Source of the DNA: GCA-2716945 sp964342835
Lineage (GTDB): Bacteria; Pseudomonadota; Gammaproteobacteria; GCA-002705445; GCA-002716945
Length of the DNA: 27,084 nucleotides
Assembly: GCA_964342835.1 (NCBI GenBank)
Contig: CAYFGJ010000003.1
Location: 1 to 27,084 of the forward strand
Direction: 5' to 3'
Shown here: positions 15,984 to 24,406 of the stretch, piece by piece
Layout: each line of letters opens with the position of its first letter
Numbering within the stretch: position 1 is the stretch's first letter
The notes under the pieces: generated by a model
The model's input: the letters and a program-made list of their open reading frames with translations, nothing else
Databases searched by the model: none
What the model was told of the DNA's origin: nothing
Position numbers and translations under genes: made by a program

Positions 15984-17015
15984 ATGCCGAATACTTCTAT
16001 AAATGATTTTGATTATGAACTTCCTACTAAGTTAATTGCTAAAGAACCAAATTTATCAAGACAAAACTCAAAACTATTATATTTAAATACGAAAGATAAT
16101 ACTGTTAAGGATAAAAAATTTAGAGATGTGGTAGATTTTTTTAATAAAGGTGACATATTAATATTAAATAATACCAAAGTCATTCCAGGGAGAATGATAC
16201 TTAAAAAAACAACTGGAGGAAAAGTAGAAATTCTCTATTCTAAGATAATTTCTGAAGATATTTTTGAAGCAATATATAGCGCATCAAGACCATTACAGGT
16301 TGGAACGAAATTACTTTTTAATAAAAAAGTACTATTTACTATTATAAATGTTGAAGCAAATATAATTAAACTTGAGAAAAAATTAAACATATCTATTTTT
16401 TCTATTATAAAGAAATATGGGATGATACCATTACCTAAATATATCAAACGAATACCAAATAAGAAAGATTATGTAAGATATCAAACAGTATATGCAAAAC
16501 ATGAAGGTTCAGTTGCAGCACCAACCGCAGGTCTCCATTTTACTAACGATATAATATCTAGATTAAAAAAACAGGGAGTAATTATAGAATATATAACATT
16601 ACATATTTCTTATAATACTTTTAAACCAATAAAAGAAGAAAATTATAAGAAACATAAGATAGGATCTGAATACTGCAAAGTTACCAAATCATTAATTAAA
16701 AAAATTAAAATTGCTAAAGAAAAAAGAAAAAAGGTTATTGCTGTTGGAACTACAGTTGCTAGAACAATTGAACATTATGCTTCATTAAATATTTCTTCAG
16801 ATTTTTCAGGTTATGTAGATCTATTCATAACGCCTGGTTTTAAATTTAAGATGATTAATAATTTAATAACTAATTTTCATTTACCTAAATCAACTTTATT
16901 GCTTTTAGTTTGTGCATTCGCAGGTAGAGAAAATATACTTAGATCATATAAACATGCAATCAATAATAATTATAGGTTTTATAGTTATGGTGATTGTATG
17001 TATATTAGTGTTTAA
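15984..17015 (+). CDS. queA: S-adenosylmethionine:tRNA ribosyltransferase-isomerase
   Basis: The 343-residue enzyme transfers the ribosyl part of SAM to preQ1-modified tRNA, giving epoxyqueuosine. Recognisable blocks are FDYELPTKLIAKEP at the N-terminus, LILNNTKVIPGRM, HEGSVAAPTAGLHFT and NLITNFHLPKSTLLLLVCAFAG. The length is close to E. coli QueA (356). It is the first gene of the rightward unit and is followed one base later by tgt, the partner enzyme of the same pathway. Confidence 0.97.
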   Translation: MPNTSINDFDYELPTKLIAKEPNLSRQNSKLLYLNTKDNTVKDKKFRDVVDFFNKGDILILNNTKVIPGRMILKKTTGGKVEILYSKIISEDIFEAIYSASRPLQVGTKLLFNKKVLFTIINVEANIIKLEKKLNISIFSIIKKYGMIPLPKYIKRIPNKKDYVRYQTVYAKHEGSVAAPTAGLHFTNDIISRLKKQGVIIEYITLHISYNTFKPIKEENYKKHKIGSEYCKVTKSLIKKIKIAKEKRKKVIAVGTTVARTIEHYASLNISSDFSGYVDLFITPGFKFKMINNLITNFHLPKSTLLLLVCAFAGRENILRSYKHAINNNYRFYSYGDCMYISV

Positions 17016-17016
17016 T

Positions 17017-18120
17017 ATGAAATTTTCGATTATAAATAAAGATAAAAATGCTAGAAAAGGGAAGTTACATCTCACTCATGGCATAGTTGATACACCATCT
17101 TTTATGACAATTGGTACTTATGGGTCTGTTAAAACATTGACTTCAGATGAAATAGTTAATTCTGGAGCTCAAATTATTTTGTGTAATGCATTTCATCTGC
17201 TATTGAGACCTGGAATGAAGATTATTCAGAAATTCAAAGGTCTCCATAATTTTATGAATTGGAAAAAACCAATACTTACAGATTCAGGTGGTTACCAAGT
17301 TTTTAGTCTATCTAAAATAAATAAATTAAAAAAAAATGGAGTAGAATTTATTTCACCATTAGATGGTGCTAAAATCTTTATAACTCCTGAAAAATCAATT
17401 GAGACTCAAATTATTTTAGGTAGTGATATTATGATGTGTTTTGATGACTGCACATCTTATCCTTCTACTAGGGATGAAACACTAAAATCAATGGAATTAT
17501 CATTAGATTGGGCTAGTCTTTCTAAAAAGGCAAACCGAAGTAAACAACCTTTGTTTGGAATTATTCAAGGTGGAATGTTTAATGATCTAAGAGAAAAATC
17601 ACTATCAGCTTTAACTGATATAGGTTTTGATGGTTATGCGATAGGCGGATTATCTGTTGGAGAACCTACAAACATTAGAAATGAAATAGTAAATCATATA
17701 GGTCCACAATTACCTACAAACAAACCAAGATACTTAATGGGTGTTGGCAAACCGCTTGATATTGCCTACGCAGTCAAAAATGGTATTGATTTATTTGATT
17801 GTGTTATACCAACAAGAAATGCTAGAAATGGTCAGTTATTTACACATCATGGAGTTTTAAGAATACGAAATAAACAATATAATGATGATGAAAAACCGAT
17901 TGACGAGAAATGTCCTTGTTATACATGTCTTAATTATTCAAGATCATATATCAGACATTTAGATAAATGTAATGATATTCTAGCTGCGAGACTTATGACT
18001 ATACATAATGTATACTTTTATCAAGAATTTATGAAGATAATTCGTGAAAATATCAAAATCAACAAACTTGATGATTATATAAAACTATTAGAAAATATTT
18101 ATTCCGATAAAGGAGACTGA
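17017..18120 (+). CDS. tgt: Queuine/preQ1 tRNA-ribosyltransferase (TGT)
   Basis: The 367-residue enzyme exchanges guanine-34 of tRNAs with GUN anticodons for preQ1. Conserved features are the substrate Asp in LTDSGGYQVFS, GIIQGG, the nucleophile Asp in LFDCVIPTRNARNG, and the zinc site CPCYTC plus a downstream His in YIRHLDKC. I chose the ATG at 17017: MKF matches the usual N-terminus of bacterial TGT and follows the queA stop by one base. The frame is open to an ATG at 16912, but that would overlap queA by about 100 bp and add a non-family hydrophobic extension. Confidence 0.96.
   Translation: MKFSIINKDKNARKGKLHLTHGIVDTPSFMTIGTYGSVKTLTSDEIVNSGAQIILCNAFHLLLRPGMKIIQKFKGLHNFMNWKKPILTDSGGYQVFSLSKINKLKKNGVEFISPLDGAKIFITPEKSIETQIILGSDIMMCFDDCTSYPSTRDETLKSMELSLDWASLSKKANRSKQPLFGIIQGGMFNDLREKSLSALTDIGFDGYAIGGLSVGEPTNIRNEIVNHIGPQLPTNKPRYLMGVGKPLDIAYAVKNGIDLFDCVIPTRNARNGQLFTHHGVLRIRNKQYNDDEKPIDEKCPCYTCLNYSRSYIRHLDKCNDILAARLMTIHNVYFYQEFMKIIRENIKINKLDDYIKLLENIYSDKGD
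18110..18115 (+). promoter_or_regulatory. Shine-Dalgarno of yajC
   Basis: AAGGAG, 6 nt before the yajC ATG and inside the last codons of tgt. It is a near-perfect anti-16S match and fixes the start at 18122. Confidence 0.75.
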
Positions 18121-18121
18121 T

Positions 18122-18442
18122 ATGGAAATAATTAGTACTGCATATGCGGCTTCACAGCAAGAACCATCAGCGTTAGGTTTTTTGTTACCTATATTTATTT
18201 TAGTTCTAATGTATTTTATTTTAATTAGACCACAATCCAAAAAAATCAAAGAACATAAGTTGATGATAGATGATTTAAAAGTTGGTGATGAAATATCAAC
18301 TTCAGGTGGAATTTATGGAAAAATTACAAAAATCAGTGAAACGTACATTATATTAAAGATTAGTTCCGATGTTGTAATTACACTTGAAAAAAATTCAGTA
18401 GGAAAAATTTTACCAAAAAAATCTTTGGAGCATATAAAATAA
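18122..18442 (+). CDS. yajC: Sec translocon accessory protein YajC
   Basis: The 106-residue protein has one membrane segment (about 17-36) followed by the IRPQSKKIKEH basic motif and a small cytoplasmic domain with LKVGDEISTSGGIYGKI. This matches YajC, which associates with SecD and SecF in the holotranslocon. It has a strong Shine-Dalgarno, and the secD ATG follows its stop immediately. Confidence 0.95.
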   Translation: MEIISTAYAASQQEPSALGFLLPIFILVLMYFILIRPQSKKIKEHKLMIDDLKVGDEISTSGGIYGKITKISETYIILKISSDVVITLEKNSVGKILPKKSLEHIK

Positions 18443-20245
18443 ATGGAAAATTATCCTAAATGGAAATATATTTTAGTTATATTAGTTTTAATTTTTTCTA
18501 TAATATATTCTTTACCCAATATATACAGCAGCTATCCATCACTTGAAATAGTTTCAAAAGATACCGTAATTAATGAGCAATTTATAAAGACATTATCACA
18601 GGAACTTAAAAGAGAAAATATTAATATATATGATTCTTCTATAAAAGGAGAAAAAGGTTATTTATTGTTTTCTGATATTAACGAACAGCTTAGAGTATAT
18701 GATTATATTTATCAGAACAAAAATAATATAAAAGCAACACTTATGAGTTATTCATCAGTACCTGATTGGTTGACATCAATTAATGCATACCCAATGTTTC
18801 TTGGTTTAGATTTAAAAGGCGGAGTACATTTTTTATTACAAATTGATGTTGATAATATTAAAAAAAATTTACTTTTAGAAATCAAAAGCGATATTAAGAA
18901 ATTTCTAATTTTAAAAAAATATCGTTATGAATCAATTTATATAACAAAGGATAATGTGAATATTTCTATTCAAGATATTTCTTTAAAACATAAAATTATA
19001 AAGGATGTTAGCAAAGAATTTCCATCATTTGTTTTATCAGAAATTAACCAACCAAAAAATACTCTGCTGATTACTTATGATGAAAAATCATTATCGCGTG
19101 ACATAAAAAGTGCATTAGCTAAAAATTTAGCTATATTAAGATCTAGGGTCGACGAATTAGGTGTATCACAACCAGTAATACAACAACAAGGTAAAGATAG
19201 AATCATTGTGCAATTACCAGGATTACAAGATTCTACCAGAGCTAAAACTATATTAGGATCTACAGCAACTTTAGAATTTAGATTAACAAAAGGAGTACCT
19301 GTCGATTGGTTAGAATCTAATAAAAAAGGTAAGTCTGTATTAAATAATGCATTGCTGTACGAGCAAAGAGTTGGAGGCCCTATACTATTGTCAAGACAAA
19401 TCATTGTTGGCGGAAAAGATATTAAGGGCGCGAATTCAGGATTTGATTCAACTACTAATTCACCAGCAGTATTTGTCAATTTGAGTGATTATGGGGCATC
19501 TAGAATGTTGTCTACCACATCTAAAAATGTGGGAAATAGAATGGCTGTTATTTTTGTAGAAAAAAATAAGAATGAAGTAATAAATGTTTCTACAATTAGA
19601 GAGGCTTTTGGTCAGAGATTTCAAATAACCGGATTAGACCTAGAGGAAGCTAAAGATTTAGCAATTCTTCTTCGATCTGGTTCTTTAAGTGCGCCTATGA
19701 GTATTGTAGAAGAAAGAACAGTTGGACCAACATTGGGAAAATATAATATTATTTCTGGAAAACAATCCATGTATTTAGGATTATTATTGGTTTGTTTATT
19801 TATGTTCATCTATTATAGATTTTTTGGTTTTGTATCTATAGTAGCTTTAATTGTAAATATTCTATTAATTATTGCGGTACTATCATTATTTCAAGCAACT
19901 TTAACATTGCCAGGTATTGCAGGAATTGTATTGACTGTTGGTATGGCAGTGGATGCTAATGTATTGATTTATGAAAGGATAAGAGAAGAACTATTAAATG
20001 GTAATTCACCAAATGCTAGTATTTATACAGGTTATAAAAAGGCTTTCTCAACTATATCTGATGCTAATTTAACAACTTTAATAGCTGCAATAGCATTATT
20101 AACAATTGGAACTGGTGCGATAAAAGGTTTTGCAGTTACACTTGTAATTGGAATACTTTCATCGATGTTTACAGCTATTGTAGGAACACGTGCAATTGTT
20201 AGTATAGTTTATGAGAATAAGAAAAATGACAGGCTATCTATATAA
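18443..20245 (+). CDS. secD: Protein translocase subunit SecD
   Basis: The 600-residue RND-family membrane protein has an N-terminal membrane helix (about 8-27), the D1 motif LDLKGGVHFLLQID, a large periplasmic P1 region, RVDELGVSQPVIQQQG, LPGLQDSTRAK and five C-terminal membrane helices (about 440-590) containing GIVLTVGMAVDANVLIYERIREE, of which the Asp is expected to take part in proton-driven motion. SecD and SecF use the proton gradient to pull exported proteins through SecYEG. The size is close to E. coli (615). Its TAA shares one base with the secF ATG. Confidence 0.97.
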   Translation: MENYPKWKYILVILVLIFSIIYSLPNIYSSYPSLEIVSKDTVINEQFIKTLSQELKRENINIYDSSIKGEKGYLLFSDINEQLRVYDYIYQNKNNIKATLMSYSSVPDWLTSINAYPMFLGLDLKGGVHFLLQIDVDNIKKNLLLEIKSDIKKFLILKKYRYESIYITKDNVNISIQDISLKHKIIKDVSKEFPSFVLSEINQPKNTLLITYDEKSLSRDIKSALAKNLAILRSRVDELGVSQPVIQQQGKDRIIVQLPGLQDSTRAKTILGSTATLEFRLTKGVPVDWLESNKKGKSVLNNALLYEQRVGGPILLSRQIIVGGKDIKGANSGFDSTTNSPAVFVNLSDYGASRMLSTTSKNVGNRMAVIFVEKNKNEVINVSTIREAFGQRFQITGLDLEEAKDLAILLRSGSLSAPMSIVEERTVGPTLGKYNIISGKQSMYLGLLLVCLFMFIYYRFFGFVSIVALIVNILLIIAVLSLFQATLTLPGIAGIVLTVGMAVDANVLIYERIREELLNGNSPNASIYTGYKKAFSTISDANLTTLIAAIALLTIGTGAIKGFAVTLVIGILSSMFTAIVGTRAIVSIVYENKKNDRLSI

Positions 20246-21129
20246 TGTTTTCTCTTATTAAAAAAAATATAAACTTTGATTTTCTTGGGTTCAGAAAACC
20301 TGCATTAATTATTTCTATTATATTTATAATGGCAAGTATTTTAAGCTTCAGCACAAAAGGATTAAACTGGGGAATTGATTTTTCTAGCGGTTATGTTATT
20401 CAATTAAAATTTGATAAAGAGATCAATATATCTGAACTTAGAAGTTCATTTCAGAAAAATGGTCTTAGTGATTCTATAATCCAATACTATGGCACAAATA
20501 AAGAAGTAATTATTAAAATAAAAGATGATACAAGTTTTAAAATAACTGAAATTAATGATTTTTTGAATAAATCAATAATACATGATTTTCAAATATTAAA
20601 ACTAGAGTTTGTTGGCAGTCAAATAGGCTCTGAATTAAGAGAAAAAGGAGAATGGGCTATGTTAGTTGCGTTATTAAGCATACTCGTATACATAGGATTT
20701 AGATTTGAATTTTTATATGGTATTGGTGCTATTATGGCCCTGATTCATGATGTAATAATTACATTGGGTATTTTTTCGATTACTCAATTACAATTTGATC
20801 TAAGTGTGCTTGCGGCAATTCTTGCAGTTATTGGTTATTCTTTAAATGACACTATAGTTGTTTTTGATAGGATCAGAGAGAATACTAGAACAATTAAGAA
20901 GAATTCGTTTATAGAGATACTAAATATTTCTATCAATCAAACATTATCAAGAACAATTATCACATCTTTAACTACAGCATTTGTTTTGCTTTCCCTATTA
21001 ATATTTGGTGGTATTGCTGTTGAATATTTTGCAATTGCTATGTTAATTGGAATTATTGTTGGAACATATTCTTCTATTTTTATTGCAAGTACAGGTCTCT
21101 ATCTATTAGGCGTTGAAAAAGCAGATTGA
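20245..21129 (+). CDS. secF: Protein translocase subunit SecF
   Basis: The 294-residue partner of SecD has six predicted membrane helices: one near 16-34 and five in the C-terminal half. The N-terminal motif reads LNWGIDFSSGY where most SecF proteins have DF(T/S)GG, so the second glycine is replaced. AVIGYSLNDTIVVFDRIREN in the fourth helix contains the conserved Asp/Asn/Asp and Arg residues. The length is slightly below E. coli (323). trmJ follows after 13 bp. Confidence 0.96.
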   Translation: MFSLIKKNINFDFLGFRKPALIISIIFIMASILSFSTKGLNWGIDFSSGYVIQLKFDKEINISELRSSFQKNGLSDSIIQYYGTNKEVIIKIKDDTSFKITEINDFLNKSIIHDFQILKLEFVGSQIGSELREKGEWAMLVALLSILVYIGFRFEFLYGIGAIMALIHDVIITLGIFSITQLQFDLSVLAAILAVIGYSLNDTIVVFDRIRENTRTIKKNSFIEILNISINQTLSRTIITSLTTAFVLLSLLIFGGIAVEYFAIAMLIGIIVGTYSSIFIASTGLYLLGVEKAD

Positions 21130-21142
21130 TTGAATTCTTATT

Positions 21143-21859
21143 GTGTTTAAAAATATTTACATAGTTTTAGTTGAAACTTCACATCCAGGTAATATTGGTT
21201 CAACTGCTAGAGCCATGAAAAATATGGGATTAAAAAAACTTATTCTTGTTAAACCAAAGAAATTTCCTTCTGAAGAAGCTAATGTATTAGCTGTTGGTTG
21301 TAAAGATATATTGAATAATGCAAAAATATTTAATGATCTAGTTCAGGCTACTGAAAAAACTAACATTAATATTGGCTTTAGTTCTAGAACAAGAAAAGCT
21401 AAAATTCCTACATTAACAATTGATGAAAGCATAAATTTGATTAATGAAAATTCTAATTTAAAATTTTCTATTCTTTTTGGTAATGAAAAATCAGGATTAT
21501 CAAATAAAGAATTATTAATATGTGATTATTTAGTTAATATTCCAACACATAAAGATTATAAATCATTGAATTTATCTGCTGCTGTACAAATATTTGTATA
21601 TGATTTATATAAAAAATATATTTCATCTAAGAAAGTTAATAAAGCTAAAGCGCAGCTTGCTAATACCCAGGAAAAACAATATTTCTTTATTGAATTAATA
21701 AAACTTATGAAACTTACTAAATTTATAACTGATAAGAATGTAAAATCACTATCAAAAAAAATTCATATTATATTTAATAAAGCCAAACTTGAAAAAAATG
21801 AGATTAATTTATTGATGGGTATAATTAACTCAATTCACAAACTAAACAAAAATAGTTGA
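21143..21859 (+). CDS. trmJ: tRNA (cytidine/uridine-2'-O-)-methyltransferase TrmJ
   Basis: The 238-residue SPOUT methyltransferase modifies the ribose of position 32 in the anticodon loop. Motif 1 is VETSHPGNIGSTARAMKNMG, motif 2 ILFGNEKSGLSN and motif 3 SLNLSAAVQI, which form the SAM-binding knot. The start is GTG at 21143, the only non-ATG start in the window; an in-frame stop at 21131 rules out a longer form. Location just before iscR is the usual gammaproteobacterial order, but suhB and cysE, which flank trmJ in pseudomonads as I recall, are absent. Its TGA lies inside the -35 box and operator of the isc promoter. Confidence 0.95.
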   Translation: MFKNIYIVLVETSHPGNIGSTARAMKNMGLKKLILVKPKKFPSEEANVLAVGCKDILNNAKIFNDLVQATEKTNINIGFSSRTRKAKIPTLTIDESINLINENSNLKFSILFGNEKSGLSNKELLICDYLVNIPTHKDYKSLNLSAAVQIFVYDLYKKYISSKKVNKAKAQLANTQEKQYFFIELIKLMKLTKFITDKNVKSLSKKIHIIFNKAKLEKNEINLLMGIINSIHKLNKNS

Positions 21860-21876
21860 TAAGAATAGTCAACTAT
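21852..21876 (+). promoter_or_regulatory. Type-1 IscR operator of the isc operon
   Basis: A 25-bp site with exact inverted arms ATAGTTGA (21852-21859) and TCAACTAT (21869-21876). It agrees with the type-1 consensus ATASYYGACT...AGTCRRSTAT, as I remember it, at about 22 of 25 positions, missing at 9, 10 and 12. It spans the trmJ stop codon and the -35 box, the right position for repression by [2Fe-2S]-IscR. Confidence 0.78.
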
Positions 21877-21884
21877 AGCATAAT
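21856..21884 (+). promoter_or_regulatory. Sigma70 promoter of the isc operon, near-leaderless
   Basis: TTGATA (21856-21861), a 17-nt spacer and CATAAT (21879-21884). The -10 ends 9 nt before the iscRS ATG, so the leader would be 2-3 nt, and no Shine-Dalgarno is present. The -35 lies inside the IscR operator. Confidence 0.7.
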
Positions 21885-21893
21885 CAAAATACT

Positions 21894-23576
21894 ATGAAAC
21901 TTACCACAAAAGGAAGATATGCGATTACGGCAATGCTAGATGTTGCTATAAATGGCCCTACAAAATCTGTAGCATTGCATGATATATCCAATAGACAATC
22001 CATATCGTTATCATATTTAGAGCAATTATTCTCAAAACTTAGAAATGCTAAATTAGTAAAAAGTCAAAGAGGACCAGGGGGAGGATATCTTTTAGCTAAA
22101 GATTCAAATAAAATAAGTCTTTTTGATGTAATTACTGCAGTTGATGAAAATATAGATCAAACCCAATGCGGTGGAAAGATGAATTGTAATGATTCAAAAC
22201 CATGTTTAACACACAATGTTTGGATAGATCTGAATAAACAAATTAATGATTATATGAAAAGTATAACATTAGAAAATGTGATTTCTAGAGATGATGTGAA
22301 GCAAATCATCCAAATGAACACCAATAACAATCTAAACTATGTAAAAACAAATGAGAATAATTTTGATACACCAATTTACTTGGATTATTCTGCAACTACA
22401 CCTGTTGATACACGTGTAGCTGAAAAAATGTCCGAATGTTTAACAATAGAAGGAATATTTGGTAATCCAGCATCACGTTCTCATCCATTTGGATGGGATA
22501 GCGAAAAATTAGTTGAAGAAGCTAGAAAAAATGTTGCTGCAATTATAAAAGCAGATAGTAGAGAAATTATATGGACAAGCGGTGCTACAGAATCTGATAA
22601 TCTTGCTATCAAAGGTGCGGCACATTTTTATAAAGAAAAAGGCAATCATCTTATTACTTTATCAACAGAGCATAAAGCTGTGTTAGATACAATGAGACAT
22701 CTAGAATCAGAAGGATTTGAAGTAACGTACTTAGATCCAAATGATAATGGTATATTAGATTTAAATATTTTAAAGAAAGCTATCAAACCTTCTACAATAT
22801 TGATATCTATAATGCATGTTAACAATGAAATAGGAGTTGTTCAGGATATTGAGTCTATAGGTAAAATTTGCAGAGATAAAAAAATAATCTTTCATGTTGA
22901 TGCAGCACAAAGTCCTGGCAAAGTTGAAATTGATGTTGAAAAATTTAATATTGATTTAATGTCATTATCCGCACATAAAGTATATGGACCTAAAGGAATA
23001 GGAGCTCTTTATGTAAGAAGAAAACCTAGAATACGTTTACAACCTCAAATTCATGGAGGAGGTCATGAAAGAGGCTTTAGATCAGGAACGCTACCTACTC
23101 ATCAAATTGTTGGAATGGGTGAGGCTTTTAAATATGCTAACTTAGAAATGAAAACTGATAATGTAAGAATAAAACAACTTAGAGATCAGTTATGGAATGG
23201 ATTAAAAGATATTGAGGAAATATATTTGAATGGTGATTTAGAACAAAGGATTCCAGGCAATTTAAATATAAGTTTTAATTATATTGAAGGCGAGAGTTTA
23301 ATGATGGCTACTAAGGATTTAGCAGTATCATCTGGTTCAGCTTGTACATCTGCAAGCCTAGAACCAAGTTATGTACTTCGTGCTCTTGGGAGAGATGATG
23401 AATTGGCACATAGTTCCATTCGTTTAACGATTGGAAAATATACAACAGAAGAACAGATCAAACATGCAATACAGGTATTAAGAGATTCTGTTAATAAACT
23501 TCGAGCACTATCTCCTTTATGGGAGATGTATAAAGATGGTATAGATTTAAAGTCTGTTAAATGGACAAGTCATTAA
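21894..23576 (+). CDS. IscR-IscS fusion: isc regulator joined to cysteine desulfurase
   Basis: A single open frame of 560 residues. Residues 1-135 are an Rrf2-type IscR: winged helix with Glu43, RGPGGGYLL, and the cluster ligands Cys92, Cys98, Cys104 and His107 at the same numbers as E. coli IscR. A hydrophilic linker of about 25 residues (136-159, Asn-rich) leads to a complete IscS from PIYLDYSATTP (160-170) to the C-terminus. It contains SGATESDN, TEHKAVLD, the PLP lysine Lys362 in SAHKVYG and the active Cys484 in SSGSACTSASLEPSY. IscS takes sulfur from cysteine for Fe-S clusters and tRNA thiolation. No stop or frameshift lies between the domains. Met141 (ATG at 22314) could give a separate IscS by internal initiation, but it has no good Shine-Dalgarno. 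In other gammaproteobacteria the two genes are separate. Confidence 0.93.
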   Translation: MKLTTKGRYAITAMLDVAINGPTKSVALHDISNRQSISLSYLEQLFSKLRNAKLVKSQRGPGGGYLLAKDSNKISLFDVITAVDENIDQTQCGGKMNCNDSKPCLTHNVWIDLNKQINDYMKSITLENVISRDDVKQIIQMNTNNNLNYVKTNENNFDTPIYLDYSATTPVDTRVAEKMSECLTIEGIFGNPASRSHPFGWDSEKLVEEARKNVAAIIKADSREIIWTSGATESDNLAIKGAAHFYKEKGNHLITLSTEHKAVLDTMRHLESEGFEVTYLDPNDNGILDLNILKKAIKPSTILISIMHVNNEIGVVQDIESIGKICRDKKIIFHVDAAQSPGKVEIDVEKFNIDLMSLSAHKVYGPKGIGALYVRRKPRIRLQPQIHGGGHERGFRSGTLPTHQIVGMGEAFKYANLEMKTDNVRIKQLRDQLWNGLKDIEEIYLNGDLEQRIPGNLNISFNYIEGESLMMATKDLAVSSGSACTSASLEPSYVLRALGRDDELAHSSIRLTIGKYTTEEQIKHAIQVLRDSVNKLRALSPLWEMYKDGIDLKSVKWTSH

Positions 23577-23577
23577 A

Positions 23578-23901
23578 ATGCCTATATCAGTAACACAAGT
23601 TGCAGCAAAACACGTTCAAAAACATATTTCAATGCGAGGTAAAGGCATTGGGATTAGATTAGGAGTTAAAACTACTGGATGTTCAGGTTTAGCATATGTT
23701 ATTGAATATGCAGATAAAATTGAAAAAGATGATTTAGTTTTTGATGACCAAGGAATCAAACTAATTGTTAACCCAAAAAGTTATGTTTATTTAAAAGGCA
23801 CTCAGCTTGACTTTGCTAAAGAAGGCCTTAACGAAGGATTTAGATTTAAAAATCCAAATGTTAAAGATGTTTGCGGGTGTGGTGAGAGTTTTAATGTTTA
23901 A
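23578..23901 (+). CDS. iscA: Iron-sulfur cluster assembly protein IscA (A-type carrier)
   Basis: The 107-residue HesB/IscA protein has the three ligand cysteines Cys35 (TTGCSGLAY), Cys99 and Cys101 (CGCGESF). It carries clusters, particularly [4Fe-4S], to target proteins. It is not IscU: the IscU cysteine pattern and LPPVK-type chaperone motif are missing. It starts 1 bp after the IscS stop, exactly where iscU would normally be, and its TAA shares one base with the hscB ATG. Confidence 0.96.
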   Translation: MPISVTQVAAKHVQKHISMRGKGIGIRLGVKTTGCSGLAYVIEYADKIEKDDLVFDDQGIKLIVNPKSYVYLKGTQLDFAKEGLNEGFRFKNPNVKDVCGCGESFNV

Positions 23902-24404
23902 TGAACATAAAAAGAAAGAATTATTTTGATTTATTTGGTTTAGAGGTTGGCATAGAAGTTAATCAAACTATACTAGAACAAAAATACAAAGAACTTCAGA
24001 AAGAATTTCATCCGGATAAATATTCACAATCTACAGTATATGAGCGAAAAATATCTGCTCAAATATCTTCTTATATAAATGATGCATATGTAACATTGAA
24101 TGATTTGATTAAAAGAATTGATTATATATTAAAAATGAATAACTTTTATAAAGATGAAAATACTACTTTAAAAAATAATGAATTCTTGATACAGCAAATT
24201 GAGCATAATGAGTTTATTGAGAATATTAATCATAAAACAGATGTAGAAATAAAAAATTATAAAAATGATATTACAAAAGAATTCTCATCTACAATAGAAG
24301 AAATTAAATCTTTTTACGAAGATAAGAATTTTGAAAAAATATGGGAATGCCTTTCAAAATTACAATTTTATGTTAATCATATTAATAAACTTGAAAGAAT
24401 TTAA
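23901..24404 (+). CDS. hscB: Fe-S co-chaperone HscB (J-domain protein)
   Basis: The 167-residue protein has an N-terminal J-domain with HPD at 37-39 and a C-terminal three-helix domain. HscB recruits IscU to HscA and stimulates its ATPase. By alignment with the remembered E. coli sequence, the IscU-docking residues Leu92, Met93, Leu96, Glu97, Glu100 and Phe153 correspond to Leu96, Ile97, Ile100, Glu101, Glu104 and Phe156; only Glu104 is changed, to Asn. The IscU-binding face thus looks maintained although iscU is not in the operon. The ATG overlaps the iscA stop by one base. Confidence 0.93.
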   Translation: MNIKRKNYFDLFGLEVGIEVNQTILEQKYKELQKEFHPDKYSQSTVYERKISAQISSYINDAYVTLNDLIKRIDYILKMNNFYKDENTTLKNNEFLIQQIEHNEFIENINHKTDVEIKNYKNDITKEFSSTIEEIKSFYEDKNFEKIWECLSKLQFYVNHINKLERI

Positions 24405-24406
24405 TT

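Noticed and set aside
16912..17016. Longer tgt with a hydrophobic N-terminal extension
   Set aside because: It would overlap queA by about 100 bp, the extension has no match to the TGT family, and MKF at 17017 is the usual start one base after the queA stop.
20350..20400. SecF motif change from DF(T/S)GG to DFSSG as a sign of inactivation
   Set aside because: The catalytic Asp and the whole membrane domain are intact and secD/yajC are normal, so I see only mild divergence.
22314..23576. IscS as an independent gene starting at Met141 of the fusion
   Set aside because: The frame is continuous from iscR, no stop separates the domains and there is no convincing Shine-Dalgarno before 22314. Internal initiation remains possible but is not the simplest reading.
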